In this document: piece by piece, positions 53,333 through 62,203 of the stretch | How the letters are laid out: each line of letters starts with the position of its first letter | Numbering within the stretch: position 1 is the first letter of the stretch | Origin: Croceibacterium_A sp044506565 | GTDB lineage: Bacteria; Pseudomonadota; Alphaproteobacteria; Sphingomonadales; Sphingomonadaceae | Direction: 5' to 3' | Length of the DNA stretch: 64,000 bases | Assembly: GCA_044506565.1 (NCBI GenBank) | Contig: JBIQKN010000002.1 | Coordinates: forward strand, 20,441 to 84,440 | The notes under the pieces: generated by a model | What the model was told of the DNA's origin: nothing | Database searches by the model: none | The model's input: the letters and a program-made list of their open reading frames with translations, nothing else | Program-made: the position numbers and the translations under genes

Positions 53333-54493
53333 TCATAGCATGACCACGGCACCGCCGGCATCGGCACTGCGATACATCGCCTCGATCAGGCGGATGTCGC
53401 GCAGCCCCATCTCTCCGGGAGTGAGGTGCGGCATGTTGGTTCGCGCGGCTTCGGAGAAGCCGTCGAGCTGGGCGGCGAACTGGCTCATCGGGTTGCCCGC
53501 GCCGACCGGCTGTCCGGCGAGAAGGATATTGTTGTCGTCGTAGGTCGTCGCTGGCTGCATCTCGATCGAGCTGGTCGAGCCGAAATAGTGCTGGCGCGAC
53601 ACGTAAGGGCTGTAGCTGTACGACGACGAGCCGCTGACGACGACGCCGCTGGCCATCGTCAGGCGCCACTCGATCCCGCCCTCGACTTCGGCGAAGCGCG
53701 GGTCGTCCTTCGGGTAGGCGTAGACCGCCGAGACCGACACCGGCGTATCGCCCTCGAGCATCATCAGCGAGGTGTTGAGCCCGTAGACGCCGATATCGAA
53801 CATCGAGCCGCCGCCGGCGAGCAGCTTCTCGAGCCGCCACTTGTGCGGCGGGAACTGCGGGTTGGCGTTGAACCCGTGCGCGTTCTGCACCGCGCGGATC
53901 TGGCCGATCTCGCCGGCCTTGATCCGGCGCAGCGCCTCGCGGTTGGTCGGTTCGAAGTGCACGCGGTAGGCCACGCCGAGCTGGCGGTCGTTGGCCCTGG
54001 CGGCGGCGACCATGCGTTCGCATTCGACGCTCGTCGAGGCCATCGGCTTCTCGCACAGCACGTGCTTGCCGGCCTCGAGCGCGCGGATCGTGTACTCGGC
54101 GTGGAGCCCGACCGGGAGCACGATGTAGACGCAGTCGATCTCGCCGTCGTCCTTCATCGTGTCGTAGTTGGCGTAGTCGTAGAACCGGCTGACCCCGTGG
54201 CGTGCGCCGAGGTCGCGGGCCTTGGCCGGATTGCCCGAAACGAACGCGGTCATCCGCGACTGGCGGGCGTTGGCGAAGCCGGGGATGACCTGGTTGATCG
54301 CGAAGCTGCCGAGGCCGACCACGGCCCAGCGCATCTTGTCCGACGGCAGCGCGGGCTGCGGCGCGGCGTCGCCGGGCATCGGCTGGCCCTCGGCGGTCTG
54401 CGCGAGCGCGCGGCTGGCGGTCAGCGCGAGCGGAGCGGCCGCGGCGGCGGCGAGCAGGCGGCGACGCGTGAGATCGGTTTCGCTGGCGGACAT
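53333..54493 (-). CDS. Gfo/Idh/MocA family oxidoreductase, Tat-exported
   Basis: A 386-residue NAD(P)-dependent oxidoreductase like glucose-fructose oxidoreductase. The N-terminus MSASETDLTRRRLLAAAAAA carries a twin-arginine signal (RRxL) with a cut after ALA; the Rossmann motif is VVGLGSFAINQVIPG, and CEKPMAS is the family EKP motif with the catalytic lysine. GGAGGAACG precedes the ATG at 54493. Tat export suggests it folds with bound cofactor in the cytoplasm and works in the periplasm. The substrate is probably a sugar. Confidence 0.92.
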   Translation of the reverse strand: MSASETDLTRRRLLAAAAAAPLALTASRALAQTAEGQPMPGDAAPQPALPSDKMRWAVVGLGSFAINQVIPGFANARQSRMTAFVSGNPAKARDLGARHGVSRFYDYANYDTMKDDGEIDCVYIVLPVGLHAEYTIRALEAGKHVLCEKPMASTSVECERMVAAARANDRQLGVAYRVHFEPTNREALRRIKAGEIGQIRAVQNAHGFNANPQFPPHKWRLEKLLAGGGSMFDIGVYGLNTSLMMLEGDTPVSVSAVYAYPKDDPRFAEVEGGIEWRLTMASGVVVSGSSSYSYSPYVSRQHYFGSTSSIEMQPATTYDDNNILLAGQPVGAGNPMSQFAAQLDGFSEAARTNMPHLTPGEMGLRDIRLIEAMYRSADAGGAVVML

Positions 54494-54545
54494 GGCACGT
54501 TCCTCCCCAATAGGTAGCGCTACCATGCACGTTTCGCCGCCGCTG

Positions 54546-55229
54546 TCACCTTTCCGCTGCGGGGGCCCATTTCATCACCCCGCCTGCGAACGGGGTCCAC
54601 CAGCCGGTGCGCACGCCGGCATCTGCCAGAACGTCGCTGGTCCACTGGTTGCAGGTCCTGGTCGCAGTGTATTCGCCGGGCGCCTCGTAGAAGACGTCGT
54701 GCGGGCCGTAGCCCGGGTAGCGCACGCGTTCACCTCGGGGGAGCGAGCGCCGGATCGCGGCGACCAGGCGCTCGTACTCGATCCTGCTGAGCCGGATCGG
54801 GCGGAAATCGGCCGACGGCGCCGGGCGCACGTAGTGCGCAACGTGCAGCAGCCCCTCGCCGCCGACTCCGACTATCCGGAGCACGGTAACCGGCGAGAGG
54901 TCCCACCAGGTCGGCGTGTTGAGGAACACCTCCTTCTCGCCCCAGCTAACCGCGACATGGGTGTAGTCCCGCCCGGGAACGGCGAGGTCGGCAGCGGGAA
55001 ACACCGGCCGCCAATCCATCTCCGGCGTCGCCAGCGGCAGGACCAGCTCGGTATGAACGCCGTTCGTGCCGAGCAGGATCTCGATGCCCTCGCGCGGCTC
55101 CTGCCACTCGGGGTTGCGTGGGATCGACGATCCGATCCACCCCGCGAGCGCGTAGGCGGCCAGCGCGAACGCGAAGCCGGCGACGACCGCGCCGAGAGCC
55201 CTGATCAGACGGCGCGGCGCCGCAGCCAC
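54546..55229 (-). CDS. DUF2459 (TIGR02117) family membrane protein
   Basis: A 227-residue protein starting at GTG 55229, overlapping the prmA end by 25 bases; no later ATG gives the full domain. One N-terminal helix (LGAVVAGFAFALAAYALAGW), then a domain with GTNGVHTELVLPLATPEMDW, HVAVSWGEKEVFLNTPTWWD and TRTCNQWTSDVLADAGVRTG. The Cys/His pattern (HTELVLP, TRTCNQW) resembles NlpC/P60-like papain folds, so a periplasmic hydrolase is possible. DUF2459 proteins often lie near polyhydroxyalkanoate genes, none of which is here. Confidence 0.82.
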   Translation of the reverse strand: MAAAPRRLIRALGAVVAGFAFALAAYALAGWIGSSIPRNPEWQEPREGIEILLGTNGVHTELVLPLATPEMDWRPVFPAADLAVPGRDYTHVAVSWGEKEVFLNTPTWWDLSPVTVLRIVGVGGEGLLHVAHYVRPAPSADFRPIRLSRIEYERLVAAIRRSLPRGERVRYPGYGPHDVFYEAPGEYTATRTCNQWTSDVLADAGVRTGWWTPFAGGVMKWAPAAER

Positions 55230-56101
55230 AGGATCGACCAGTCGCCGTTGACCAGCCGCGCGGCGAGGCGGAACCCGGCGATGCGGCACGCGGTGCGCAC
55301 CGCGGGTTCCTGCGTCGTCAGCAGACCAGCGAGGAGCAGGTGGCCGCGTGGCGCAACGGCCTCGGCAAAGGCGCCAGCGAGCGCGATCAGCGGACCTGCG
55401 AGGATATTGGCGATGACGAGGTCGTACGGGGCGCGTCGGGCGAGCAACGGGTGGTCGAAACCTTCGGCAACGACCATGGCCAGCTCCCCGGGCCTGACGC
55501 CGAGCCGAACCGCGTTGAGCCGGGCGTTCTCCTCCACCACGGGTTCGCAAACCGCATCGATATCGCTCGCGGCGGCGCGCGCGCCTGGCCACAGTCGCAG
55601 CGCGGCGAAGGCCAGCAGGCCGGTGCCGGTGCCGATGTCGGCGAAATTGCGCACCACGACCCCGCGGCGCTTCATCGCGTCGAGCATCGCCAGGCATCCC
55701 GAAGTGGTGGCGTGCTGGCCGGTCCCGAACGCCTGTGCGGCGGGGATGACCAGGTCGATGGCGTGCCGATCCGGCGCGAAGTCAGGCGTATGGACGTGGA
55801 ACCGGCCGGCCCGGATCGGTGCCGTCAGCTTCTGCGTCTCGGCGACCCAGTCGGTATCGGGCAGCTTCTCGGCGACGAGCGGGGGAGCGTCGGCGCCGAA
55901 CAGCGCCGCGACGGCGGCCCTGTCCGACTTGCCTGGCCGGCGCTCGAAGTACGCCTCGAGCACCCACTCGTCGGCCCGGTCCTCGGCAATCTCGCTGCCG
56001 GTCAGCACGATCGCCGGGTCCCACTCGTCGAGGGCTTCGTGCGCAGTCAGCGCGGCCTGGACGACGCGTTTCGGCGCGTGGGCAACGAGCTTCCAGCTCA
56101 T
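55205..56101 (-). CDS. prmA: Ribosomal protein L11 methyltransferase
   Basis: A 298-residue class I methyltransferase that trimethylates ribosomal protein L11. The catalytic domain shows PAAQAFGTGQHATTSGCLAM, the PrmA signature, the SAM motif FADIGTGTGLLAFAAL, and DLVIANILAGPLIALAG with the NIL motif. The N-terminal domain (1-110) binds L11. The start at 56101 overlaps the metallo-beta-lactamase-like gene stop by four bases (ATGA), so the two are co-translated. Confidence 0.92.
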   Translation of the reverse strand: MSWKLVAHAPKRVVQAALTAHEALDEWDPAIVLTGSEIAEDRADEWVLEAYFERRPGKSDRAAVAALFGADAPPLVAEKLPDTDWVAETQKLTAPIRAGRFHVHTPDFAPDRHAIDLVIPAAQAFGTGQHATTSGCLAMLDAMKRRGVVVRNFADIGTGTGLLAFAALRLWPGARAAASDIDAVCEPVVEENARLNAVRLGVRPGELAMVVAEGFDHPLLARRAPYDLVIANILAGPLIALAGAFAEAVAPRGHLLLAGLLTTQEPAVRTACRIAGFRLAARLVNGDWSILWLRRRAV

Positions 56102-57009
56102 TCGGATTCGGCCTCTTCGGCCAGCCGCTCGTCGAGCCGCACCTCGATGCCGGACGCATAGTTGCGGCAGGCGTCGGCATCGGAGGTCAGCATTCCCCGG
56201 CTGGTGATCCGGGCCCTCATTTCGCTGGCCGAAGGATGCGGCGTCAGCAGCAGGCAGGGTCCGTGCCGGGCGATGCGTCCGATGCCTTCGCGGAACCTCC
56301 GGACATATTCGGGATGGTCGCCGAAGCGATACGCGTCCGAGCTGATCGGCGACAGGCTGTCGGCATAAACGACCGAAAATGGCGCCGAATCTCCTTCGCC
56401 ACCGACCCTTTCGCTCCACGTCCAGCTCATGGCCCCGGGGGTGTGCCCGGGTGTCGCGATGGCGGTTATCGCGATATCCCCGAGCCGCACCGCCTCGCCG
56501 TCGTCTACGATCCCGTCGACCCGCGCGACAGCGAACGGCTCGTGCATTCCGGCCTGGGGATCCTCGTCGCTTGCCCTCCCGCTGCGCATGACCGGCGCCG
56601 CCGCAGCGGACGTCAGCAGCCGTGCTCCGGTCAGCTGCTGCAGGCGCGCCATTCCCCCGACATGATCGAAATGCTCGTGACTCATCAGCAGGATTTCGAC
56701 GTCGTCGAGGTCGAAGCCGAGCGCCTGTATATTGCGCGCTACGGTCTCCGCGCCCGCCTCGGTTCCGGAATCGATCAGCACGTGGCCCTGGTCCCCTGTC
56801 ACGAGGATCGCGGAAATGCCGCAGGTACCGACGTAATAGGTGCGCTCGCCGATGGCGTAGGGCGGGCCGGGTTTGTCCCAGTCGGCCCAATCCTCGCATG
56901 CGGTCGCCCAGGCCTCCTGGGCCAGGCGAACGCTATCGGCATCGTGCGCGGACGACTGGGCCGTACACGACGCGAGGGCCAGCGCTGCGGCGAGAACTCT
57001 AGCGGACAT
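56098..57009 (-). CDS. Subclass B3 metallo-beta-lactamase-like protein
   Basis: A 303-residue MBL-fold hydrolase. The N-terminus MSARVLAAALALASC ends in a lipobox-like L-A-S-C (Cys15), so it may be a lipoprotein or have a signal peptide cut at SSA. Metal ligands of subclass B3 are all visible: SHEHFDHVGG (H111, H113, D115, H116), H189 in TPGHTPGA and H258 in TPHPSASEM. B3 enzymes hydrolyse beta-lactams, including carbapenems; chromosomal ones occur in Erythrobacter and Sphingomonas. The gene overlaps the upstream SDR by 11 bases and prmA by four. Activity on beta-lactams is inferred from the family. Confidence 0.88.
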   Translation of the reverse strand: MSARVLAAALALASCTAQSSAHDADSVRLAQEAWATACEDWADWDKPGPPYAIGERTYYVGTCGISAILVTGDQGHVLIDSGTEAGAETVARNIQALGFDLDDVEILLMSHEHFDHVGGMARLQQLTGARLLTSAAAAPVMRSGRASDEDPQAGMHEPFAVARVDGIVDDGEAVRLGDIAITAIATPGHTPGAMSWTWSERVGGEGDSAPFSVVYADSLSPISSDAYRFGDHPEYVRRFREGIGRIARHGPCLLLTPHPSASEMRARITSRGMLTSDADACRNYASGIEVRLDERLAEEAESE

Positions 57010-57541
57010 AGCTGGCTCCGTTGGCGTCGAGCACCGCGCCGGTCATGCTCGGCGGCGCGTCGAACGTGCAGAACGCGGTCATCGTGGCGATCTCTTCCGG
57101 CGTGGCGACGCGACCGAGGGGGATGTCGGCGAGCAGGCCCGGACCGCCGCGGCTGGCGAGATAGTCCTCGGCCATCCCGGTATCGGTGAACCCCGGCGCT
57201 ATCGCGAANNNNNNNNNNNNNNNNNNNNNNNNNNNNNNNNNNNNNNNNNNNNNNNNNNNNNNNNNNNNNNNNNNNNNNNNNNNNNNNNNNNNNNNNNNNN
57301 NNNNNNNNGCCGCGAACACGCCGGCATTGTTGACCACCGCGTCGATGCGTCCGCCGGCCAGCTCGACCGCTTCCTGCCACAGCTTATGCGGTGCGTCCGG
57401 CTGGGTAAGGTCGGCGGCGACCGTGTCGCCGTCCCAGGCGTAGGTCGCGTGCCCGATGACACGGGCGCCGCGCGCACGAAGGGCATCGGCGATGGCCGCG
57501 CCTATTCCGCGGCTCGAACCGGTGACGAGAATAACGGGCAT
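56999..57541 (-). CDS. SDR family oxidoreductase, interrupted by an assembly gap
   Basis: Begins MPVILVTGSSRGIGAAIADA, the Rossmann nucleotide motif, and reaches VVNNAGVFA, the NNAG structural motif. 100 N (57209-57308) follow. On the other side AIAPGFTDTGMAEDYLASRG and the C-terminus MTGAVLDANGASYVR continue. The catalytic Ser and Tyr-Lys lie in the gap. In SDR enzymes these two points are about 90 residues apart, so the true gap is likely near 250 bases. The frame is consistent across the gap. The substrate is unknown. Confidence 0.88.
   Translation of the reverse strand: MPVILVTGSSRGIGAAIADALRARGARVIGHATYAWDGDTVAADLTQPDAPHKLWQEAVELAGGRIDAVVNNAGVFAXXXXXXXXXXXXXXXXXXXXXXXXXXXXXXXXXXFAIAPGFTDTGMAEDYLASRGGPGLLADIPLGRVATPEEIATMTAFCTFDAPPSMTGAVLDANGASYVR
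57209..57308. other. Assembly gap of 100 N inside an SDR gene
   Basis: A run of exactly 100 N that removes the catalytic centre of the SDR; the real length is probably near 250 bases. Confidence 0.98.
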
Positions 57542-57656
57542 GCGTACGGTCTAGCCATGTCGGCGCCAAACGGGAAGCGAAGGGGCCGCGCACCTTCCCT
57601 TGCCTCGCCCGGCACAATCGCTAAGGGAAACGCACGCTCGCAACCCGGGATCTGCA

Positions 57657-58037
57657 ATGGCCGAACGCCCGCTCTCACCGCACCTGTCGATCTGGAAATG
57701 GGGACCGGCAATGCTGGTCTCGATCCTCCACCGGGTGAGCGGCGACGGGATGGCGCTGGTCGGGCTGCCGGTGCTGTTGTGGTGGCTTGCGGCCATTGCC
57801 GGCGGGCCAGCGGCCTACGAGAGCTTCGCCGCACACGCCTCGAGCTGGTATGGCCTGATCGTCCTGGTCGGGCTCAGCTGGGCCTTCTTCAATCACCTTT
57901 GCTCGGGCGTGCGGCACTTCGTGCTCGACATCGGCGCCGGGTACGAGGTCGATTCGAACAACCGCTGGTCGGTGGTTACCGTCCTCGGCGGGATCGTACT
58001 CACCGCGGCTTTCTGGGCCGCGCTTCTCTGGCTTTAG
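57657..58037 (+). CDS. sdhC: Succinate dehydrogenase cytochrome b556 subunit
   Basis: A 126-residue inner-membrane subunit of complex II. MAERPLSPHLSIWKWGPAML and SILHRVSGDG (H25-R26-S28) form the quinone-site/heme-proximal signature; NHLCSGVRHFVLDIG carries the heme histidine. Three hydrophobic helices. The start at 57657 was chosen because it aligns with the family N-terminus RPLSPHL. sdhD follows eight bases after the stop. Confidence 0.95.
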   Translation: MAERPLSPHLSIWKWGPAMLVSILHRVSGDGMALVGLPVLLWWLAAIAGGPAAYESFAAHASSWYGLIVLVGLSWAFFNHLCSGVRHFVLDIGAGYEVDSNNRWSVVTVLGGIVLTAAFWAALLWL

Positions 58038-58045
58038 GGACGGAC

Positions 58046-58432
58046 ATGGGCGAAGGAACCGCTCTCGGGCGCGTGCGCGGACTCGGATCGGCGCATCACG
58101 GGTCGCACCACTGGCTGCTGCAGCGCTTCACCGCGGCAGGCAATCTGGTGACGGCAGGCTTCCTGGTATTCTCGCTGCTGCTCCTGCCCGACTTGTCCTA
58201 TGCGAACGTGCGCGCCTGGATCGGCCAGCCCCTGCCGGCGCTGGCGATCGGCCTGATGATCGTCTCGGTGTTCTGGCACGCGAGGCTGGGGCTGCAGGTG
58301 ATGATCGAGGACTACGTTCACGGCGCGAACCGCTTCGCCCTGACCGTGCTGCTCAACCTCGCAGCGATCGGCGGCGCCGGTTTCGGGCTGTTCAACCTCC
58401 TGCGCCTCGCTCTCCGTGGAGCCGGCGCATGA
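58046..58432 (+). CDS. sdhD: Succinate dehydrogenase hydrophobic anchor subunit
   Basis: A 128-residue inner-membrane subunit. GSAHHGSHHWLLQRFTAAGN is the family N-terminal region, HARLGLQVMIEDYVHG the third-helix motif with the quinone-side His and Asp-Tyr residues. Three hydrophobic helices. Its stop overlaps the sdhA start by four bases (ATGA). Confidence 0.94.
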   Translation: MGEGTALGRVRGLGSAHHGSHHWLLQRFTAAGNLVTAGFLVFSLLLLPDLSYANVRAWIGQPLPALAIGLMIVSVFWHARLGLQVMIEDYVHGANRFALTVLLNLAAIGGAGFGLFNLLRLALRGAGA

Positions 58433-60282
58433 CCGATAATCCCTCGCCGACCACGCCGCCGACGACCCCGCCCGGTTCGGCTCCGGCCTACCGGATCGTC
58501 GACCACACTTACGACGTCGTCGTGGTCGGCGCCGGCGGCTCGGGCCTGCGCGCGACGATGGGCGCGGCCGAGGCCGGTCTCAAGACCGCCTGCGTGACCA
58601 AGGTGTTCCCGACCCGCAGCCACACCGTGGCGGCGCAGGGAGGCATTGCCGCCTCGCTCGGCAACAACTCGCCCGACCACTGGACCTGGCACATGTTCGA
58701 CACCGTCAAGGGGTCGGACTGGCTCGGTGATCAGGACGCGATCGAGTACATGGTCCGCGAAGCGCCGCACGCGGTCTACGAGCTCGAGCACGCCGGCGTG
58801 CCGTTCAGCCGCAACAAGGACGGGACGATCTACCAGCGGCCGTTCGGCGGCATGATGCAGAACATGGGCGAGGGGCCGCCGGCCCAGCGGACCTGCGCCG
58901 CGGCCGACCGCACCGGCCATGCGATGCTCCACGCGCTGTACCAGCAGAGCCTGAAGTACGACGCCGACTTCTTCATCGAGTACTTTGCGATCGACCTGAT
59001 CATGAAGGACGGCCGCTGCGTCGGCGTGATCGCGCTTTGCCTCGACGACGGTTCGATCCACCGCTTCCGCGCCCAGGCCGTGGTACTCGCGACGGGCGGC
59101 TACGGCCGCGCCTACTACACCGCGACCGGCGCGCATACCTGCACCGGCGACGGCGGCGGCATGGTGCTGCGCGCGGGCCTGCCGCTGCAGGATATGGAAT
59201 TCGTCCAGTTCCACCCGACCGGGATCTACGGCGCCGGCGTGCTGATCACCGAGGGTGCGCGCGGCGAGGGTGGCTACCTGACCAACTCGGAAGGCGAGCG
59301 GTTCATGGAGCGCTACGCGCCGAGCGCCAAGGACCTCGCCAGCCGCGACGTGGTCAGCCGCTCGATGGCGATCGAGATGCGCGAGGGGCGCGGGCTCGGC
59401 GAGCACGGCGACTACATCCACTTGCACCTCGACCACCTCGATCCGAAGGTGCTCGCCGAACGGCTGCCGGGGATCACCGAGAGCGGCAAGATCTTCGCCG
59501 GCGTCGACCTGACCCGCCAGCCGCTGCCGGTGACGCCGACCGTGCATTACAACATGGGCGGCATCCCGACTAACTTCCGCGGCGAGGTGATGACGATCGG
59601 CGCCGACGGCGATCCCGAGACCGTCGTCCCCGGTCTGTTCGCGGTCGGCGAAGCGGCCTGCGTTTCGGTCCACGGCGCCAATCGGCTCGGCTCGAACTCG
59701 CTGATCGACCTCGTGGTGTTCGGCCGCGCGACCGGCCACCGGCTGCGCGAGCTGCTCACGCCCGGCGCGGCGCAGGACGAGCTGCCGAAGGACAGCGCCG
59801 ACTTCGCGCTGACCCGGCTCGACCACTTCCGCTACGCCAAGGGCGGCTCGCCGACCGCGGCGATCCGTACCGAAATGCAACGCACGATGCAGGCGCACTG
59901 CGCGGTGTTCCGCACCGACAAGGTGCTCGCCGAGGGTATCGACAAGCTCGCGGCGGTCTACCAGCGGATGCAGGACATCTCGGTCACCGACCGCTCGCTG
60001 ATCTGGAACAGCGACCTCGTCGAGACGCTCGAGCTCGACAACCTGATCGGGCAGGCCACGGTCACCATCCAGGGCGCGCGCAACCGCAAGGAATCGCGCG
60101 GCGCCCACGCGCACGAGGATTACCCGGAGCGCGACGACAAGAACTGGATGAAGCACACGGCGGCCTGGTTCGACGGCTGGGGCGGCCAGGGCGGCTCGGT
60201 GCGGATCGATTACCGCCCGGTGCACGACTACACGCTGACGGGCGACATCGAGTACATCAAGCCGAAGAAGCGGGTCTACTGA
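58429..60282 (+). CDS. sdhA: Succinate dehydrogenase flavoprotein subunit
   Basis: A 617-residue FAD subunit that oxidises succinate to fumarate. The FAD motif VVVVGAGGSGLRATMGAAEA is near residue 30; the histidine in PTRSHTVAAQGG binds FAD covalently; HPTGIYGAGVL and the catalytic Arg in the capping region are present, and the C-terminus shows RAHAHEDYPERDD-like sequence. The proline/threonine-rich first 18 residues are an extension. The iron-sulfur subunit gene sdhB does not follow within the remaining 3.7 kb, so complex II must be completed elsewhere. Confidence 0.97.
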   Translation: MTDNPSPTTPPTTPPGSAPAYRIVDHTYDVVVVGAGGSGLRATMGAAEAGLKTACVTKVFPTRSHTVAAQGGIAASLGNNSPDHWTWHMFDTVKGSDWLGDQDAIEYMVREAPHAVYELEHAGVPFSRNKDGTIYQRPFGGMMQNMGEGPPAQRTCAAADRTGHAMLHALYQQSLKYDADFFIEYFAIDLIMKDGRCVGVIALCLDDGSIHRFRAQAVVLATGGYGRAYYTATGAHTCTGDGGGMVLRAGLPLQDMEFVQFHPTGIYGAGVLITEGARGEGGYLTNSEGERFMERYAPSAKDLASRDVVSRSMAIEMREGRGLGEHGDYIHLHLDHLDPKVLAERLPGITESGKIFAGVDLTRQPLPVTPTVHYNMGGIPTNFRGEVMTIGADGDPETVVPGLFAVGEAACVSVHGANRLGSNSLIDLVVFGRATGHRLRELLTPGAAQDELPKDSADFALTRLDHFRYAKGGSPTAAIRTEMQRTMQAHCAVFRTDKVLAEGIDKLAAVYQRMQDISVTDRSLIWNSDLVETLELDNLIGQATVTIQGARNRKESRGAHAHEDYPERDDKNWMKHTAAWFDGWGGQGGSVRIDYRPVHDYTLTGDIEYIKPKKRVY

Positions 60283-60737
60283 TGCCGCGGACTGACCTCG
60301 TCAGTCCGCACCCGATCTTCGTGTTCGACGGCCACTGCGTGCTCTGCTCGACCGGCGCCGCGTTCGTCATGCGGCACGACCCGCAGGGAAAGGTCCGATT
60401 CCTTTCCGCACAATCGCCGCTCGGCCAGGCGGTCTATGCGCACTTCCGCCTGCCGCTCGACGCGAGCTACCTGCTTATCACGGGCGAGGGTACCTTCACC
60501 AGGACCACCGGCTACTTCCGCCTCGCCGATATCCTCGGCGGCTGGTTCCGGCTCGGCAAGGTCTTCGCGATCGTGCCGCGGGCGATACGCGACCGGGTCT
60601 ACGACTGGGTCGCGAAGAACCGCTATCGCCTGTTCGGCAAGAGCGACCATTGCGTGCTGCTTTCGTCCGACCAGAGGGCCCGCCTCGTGACCGAAGACGC
60701 CGGCCTGCGCGCCCAGCTCGCCGCCGCCGAGGCCTGA
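60282..60737 (+). CDS. DCC family thiol-disulfide oxidoreductase
   Basis: A 151-residue DUF393 protein starting at ATG 60282, overlapping the sdhA stop by one base (TGATG). The motif VFDGHCVLCSTGAAF contains DGxCxLC with two cysteines three apart, the family mark. WVAKNRYRLFGKSDHCVLLS is the typical C-terminal part. The fold is thioredoxin-like; functions are mostly unproven. It is coupled to sdhA and precedes DUF2269. Confidence 0.9.
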   Translation: MPRTDLVSPHPIFVFDGHCVLCSTGAAFVMRHDPQGKVRFLSAQSPLGQAVYAHFRLPLDASYLLITGEGTFTRTTGYFRLADILGGWFRLGKVFAIVPRAIRDRVYDWVAKNRYRLFGKSDHCVLLSSDQRARLVTEDAGLRAQLAAAEA

Positions 60738-60742
60738 CGGTC

Positions 60743-61068
60743 TTGGACGCCTACCTGATCCTCAAGACCGTCCACGTCCTTTCGGCCACGGTCCTGTTCG
60801 GGACCGGCCTGGGCATCGCTTACTTTTTCCTGATGGGCCTGCGCTCGGGCGACGTTGCGGGCGCCTATTTCGCCGCGCGGACGACGGCGATTGCCGATAT
60901 GCTGTTCACGCTGACTGCCGGCATCGTTCAGCCGCTGAGCGGCATCGCGCTGATCCATGTCGCAGGCTACGATCCCTGGGCCCCCTGGCTGGCGTGGACT
61001 TACGCGCTCTACCTGCTCGCGCTCGCCTGCTGGCTGCCGGTCGTCCGATTGCAGCTCAAGATGCGCGA
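60743..61068 (+). CDS. DUF2269 family membrane protein, 3' part lost in an assembly gap
   Basis: Starts at TTG 60743 (LDAYLILKTVHVLSATVLFG), six bases after the DCC stop. The conserved TVHVLSATVLFGTGLGIAYF and two further helices (ADMLFTLTAGIVQPLSGIAL, WTYALYLLALACWLPVV) are visible before the gap at 61069. About 109 residues of a usual 150 can be read. DUF2269 proteins are small inner-membrane proteins of unknown function. Confidence 0.82.
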
Positions 61069-61168
61069 NNNNNNNNNNNNNNNNNNNNNNNNNNNNNNNN
61101 NNNNNNNNNNNNNNNNNNNNNNNNNNNNNNNNNNNNNNNNNNNNNNNNNNNNNNNNNNNNNNNNNNNN
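61069..61168. other. Assembly gap of 100 N between DUF2269 and saccharopine dehydrogenase-like genes
   Basis: A run of exactly 100 N that hides the end of one gene and the start of the next; the real length must exceed 100 bases. Confidence 0.98.
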
Positions 61169-62153
61169 GGCACGGGCCTTCGCCGAGGCGCTCGGCGCGC
61201 GCAATCCGGCGGAAGCGGCGGTCGTCGACATAATCGACCCAGCCGCAGCGATCGCCGACTGCCGGCCCGGTCTCGTGATCCACACCGTCGGACCGTTTCA
61301 GTGGCAGGACTACCGCGTCCCCGAGGCGGCCATCGCCTGCGGCGCGCACTATTGCGATCTCGCCGACGCCCGCTCCTTCGTCGCCGGGATCGGCGAGCTG
61401 GAGCCGCGTGCCCGGGCGGCGGGCGTTGCGGTCATCACCGGGGCCAGCTCGGTCCCCTGCCTGACTGCGGCTTTTCTCGACGCGGCGCGGTCGGACTTCG
61501 CGACGGTCGAGGCGGTCGACTACGGCATCGCTTCGGCGCAGGAGACCAATCGCGGCGTGGGCACCGCGCGGGCTGTGCTGTCCTACGTCGGCCGCCCGTT
61601 CACGGCGCTGCGCGGCGGTCGGCTTGCCCGGGTATTCGGCTGGCAGGACCTGCATTCGGAAGTCTATCCCGAGCTAGGCCGCCGCTGGTTCGGCAACTGC
61701 GACATCCCCGACTTCGAGTTGTTCCCGGTCCGCTACCCGACGCTCCGGTCGATCCGCTTCGGCGCCGGGCACGAGATCGCCCCGGTCCACTGGGCGACCT
61801 GGCTGCTCAGCTGGCTCGTCCGCTGGCGTCTGCTGCCGCGGCTCGACAAGTGGGCCGGTTTCCTGCTGCGAACCTCGTACCTGTTCGACCCGTGGGGCAG
61901 CAGCCTCAGCGGATTCCACATCTTCATCTCCGGCACCGCCCACGACGGCCGGCCGCTCGTCCGGCGCCGCTGGATGATCGCCCGCGCCGGCGACGGTCCG
62001 AACATTCCCTGTATGCCGGCGATCCTGATCGCGCGGCGGCTCGCCGGCGGCGAGGCGTTCGCGCCCGGTGCGAGGCCGTGCCTCGACCTGATCACGCTCG
62101 ACGAGTTCCTCGCCGCGCTCGAACCTTACGATGTCTCGCTGGTGGGGGGCTGA
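61169..62153 (+). CDS. Saccharopine dehydrogenase-like oxidoreductase, 5' truncated
   Basis: 327 residues are visible after the gap. The Rossmann-fold N-terminus is missing; the sequence begins within it (ARAFAEALGARNPAEAAVVD), continues with LVIHTVGPFQWQDYRVPEAA and CGAHYCDLADARSFVAGI, the typical saccharopine dehydrogenase NADP domain, and ends in a DUF4166-type or substrate domain (FHIFISGTAHDGRPLVRRRW). Lysine metabolism is unlikely for this family member; lipid or general reductase roles have been suggested. It lies 50 bases before the C13 peptidase gene. Confidence 0.82.
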
Positions 62154-62203
62154 CGGCTCTCCGCGCTTGACTCGGTGGGGCGTGCCGCCGCAGCCTTGCG
62201 CAC

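Noticed and set aside
58318..60225. A 635-codon minus-strand open frame opposite sdhA
   Set aside because: Antisense shadow of sdhA with a His/Arg/Val-rich composition and no motif.
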